Shown here in pieces: positions 34,328 through 35,139 of a stretch of 35,139 nt of DNA. Under the pieces are notes generated by a model. It was not told the origin of the DNA. It did not search any database and worked only from the letters and a program-made list of their open reading frames with translations. The stretch lies in contig SHVD01000006.1 in NCBI GenBank assembly GCA_009691185.1, positions 1 to 35,139 of the forward strand, read 5' to 3'. Within the stretch, counting starts at the first letter, position 1, and every line of letters starts with the position of its first letter. Both the position numbers and the translations under genes were made by a program. The stretch is from Candidatus Nanopelagicaceae bacterium. GTDB taxonomy: Bacteria > Actinomycetota > Actinomycetes > Nanopelagicales > Nanopelagicaceae.

Positions 34328-35139
34328 AGAACCTCTAAGAGTCTTTTTCGCATTACTACCGGATCAACAACCACCCCAGTCCAATACTTAATACCTAATA
34401 CCGCCTGATTAATTACCATTCCTAATCCATCTATAATTTTACAACCTCTAGATTGAGCATCTTTTAATAAATTTGTCATAGGTGGATTAACTATTACATC
34501 TGCTACTACTACCTCTGCCCTGATTGAATTGATATCTACATTAATTCGAGCATCAATATCAGGTGCCATTCCAATTGAGGTGGCATTTACTAAAATATCT
34601 ACATCGCTAGGCACTTCATACTTGCTATCCCAAAGTTTAAATTCAGCCTTAGATTTGGTTTTACTATTTAGCAAATCAACTAAACTCTCACCACGTTTTT
34701 GATCACGATTTACAATTGTAATTCTACTAACATTCTCAAGTGCTAGTTCTACTGCAATTGCTCTGGCAGCTCCCCCTGCTCCAAGTAGTGCAACATTTTT
34801 ACCGCTAGGAGAAACTACAGCTTTAAGAGATTGCAAAAAACCCTTACCATCGGTGTTCTCGCCAATATATTTACCATCTCGCAGAACTACACAATTGACT
34901 GCGCCCATTAATGCAGCAGATTCACCAAGTCCATCTAAATACTTTATTACCTCTACTTTATGTGGCAGTGAACAATTAAAACCAACCCAATTCATTGCTC
35001 TAGCACCCATAACTGCAGCCGCTAAATCCTTAGGCAATACTTCGCAATTTAGATATCTAAAATCAAGTCCATGATGTTTATATGCTGCCTCAACCATAGC
35101 AACAGTTGGATTACCAGCCGATGGAGTTGAAAAACTACC
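34324..35139 (-). CDS. aroE: Shikimate dehydrogenase (5' end outside window)
   Basis: The frame stays open to the right edge, so the N-terminus lies beyond the window; 271 residues are visible. They show N-C-S-L-P-H-K-V-E-V (the catalytic Lys of the N-V-T-x-P-x-K motif, changed to N-C-S-L-P-H-K), G-E-N-T-D-G-K-G-F, the NADP loop G-A-G-G-A-A-R-A-I, N-R-D and N-A-T-S-I-G-M. AroE reduces 3-dehydroshikimate in aromatic amino-acid synthesis. The Asn-Cys-Ser change near the catalytic Lys is mild, and the enzyme is probably active. Confidence 0.9.
   Translation of the reverse strand, partial: GSFSTPSAGNPTVAMVEAAYKHHGLDFRYLNCEVLPKDLAAAVMGARAMNWVGFNCSLPHKVEVIKYLDGLGESAALMGAVNCVVLRDGKYIGENTDGKGFLQSLKAVVSPSGKNVALLGAGGAARAIAVELALENVSRITIVNRDQKRGESLVDLLNSKTKSKAEFKLWDSKYEVPSDVDILVNATSIGMAPDIDARINVDINSIRAEVVVADVIVNPPMTNLLKDAQSRGCKIIDGLGMVINQAVLGIKYWTGVVVDPVVMRKRLLEVL

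Overview
This window looks like a streamlined, low-GC actinobacterial chromosome (GC roughly 40% by eye). Actinobacteria-typical content includes a DUF3145 protein, the order etfB-etfA-cysteine desulfurase-mnmA-ligA, and a block of small membrane protein, nadD, rsfS and histidine phosphatase. Low GC, very short intergenic gaps, several 3'-end overlaps between convergent genes and no insertion sequence, prophage or CRISPR suggest the freshwater acI lineage (Nanopelagicales, 'Ca. Planktophila/Nanopelagicus'). That placement is inferred from gene content, not from a marker-gene comparison.

Layout. 1-6.4 kb is accessory: a CBS-domain end, a YqhA-family membrane protein, a decayed or unusually started HicA/HicB toxin-antitoxin pair, small membrane proteins, a DCC thiol-disulfide protein, a zinc-ribbon-like membrane protein, a DUF305 protein and a secreted protein whose 3' end carries a perfect 22-bp inverted repeat. 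6.5-9.9 kb holds a proline-racemase-family enzyme, a class V aminotransferase, a DUF4287/DUF1801-like protein and a short SDR. 10.0-11.3 kb holds a small membrane protein, a DUF2256 zinc protein that collides with the 5' remnant of an SRAP (YedK/HMCES) gene, and a secreted HNH nuclease. 11.3-15.3 kb encodes a UbiA prenyltransferase, a TPR lipoprotein-like protein, LeuS and tRNA-Ala. 15.4-17.9 kb encodes an acetamidase/formamidase and an APC amino-acid permease. 17.95-27.0 kb is a minus-strand core block: histidine phosphatase, RsfS, NadD, a 39-aa membrane protein, LigA, MnmA, cysteine desulfurase, EtfA, EtfB, a SIMPL protein and DUF3145. 27.2-28.7 kb has a cold-shock protein, an M23 peptidase, tRNA-Met and an ABM-fold protein. 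28.7-34.3 kb is a sugar locus: a xylulokinase 5' remnant, a PfkB kinase, a class I aldolase and an FrcBCA-like ABC importer. The window ends inside aroE.

Working together. The sugar locus reads as import (binding protein, permease, ATPase), phosphorylation (PfkB) and cleavage (aldolase), with an ancestral xylulokinase lost. Cysteine desulfurase and MnmA form a tRNA 2-thiolation pair.

Main points for a second look: a stereotyped leaderless promoter (TANNNT, six bases, then ATG) in front of at least nine genes on both strands; two genes (nadD and hicB) with no ATG/GTG/TTG where ATT is the best-placed start; the 22-bp palindrome inside a coding region; two deletion scars (DUF2256/SRAP and xylB); and a G9 tract beside a promoter-like hexamer upstream of the sugar-binding lipoprotein. 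I did not find a clearly new multi-gene defence or metabolic system.
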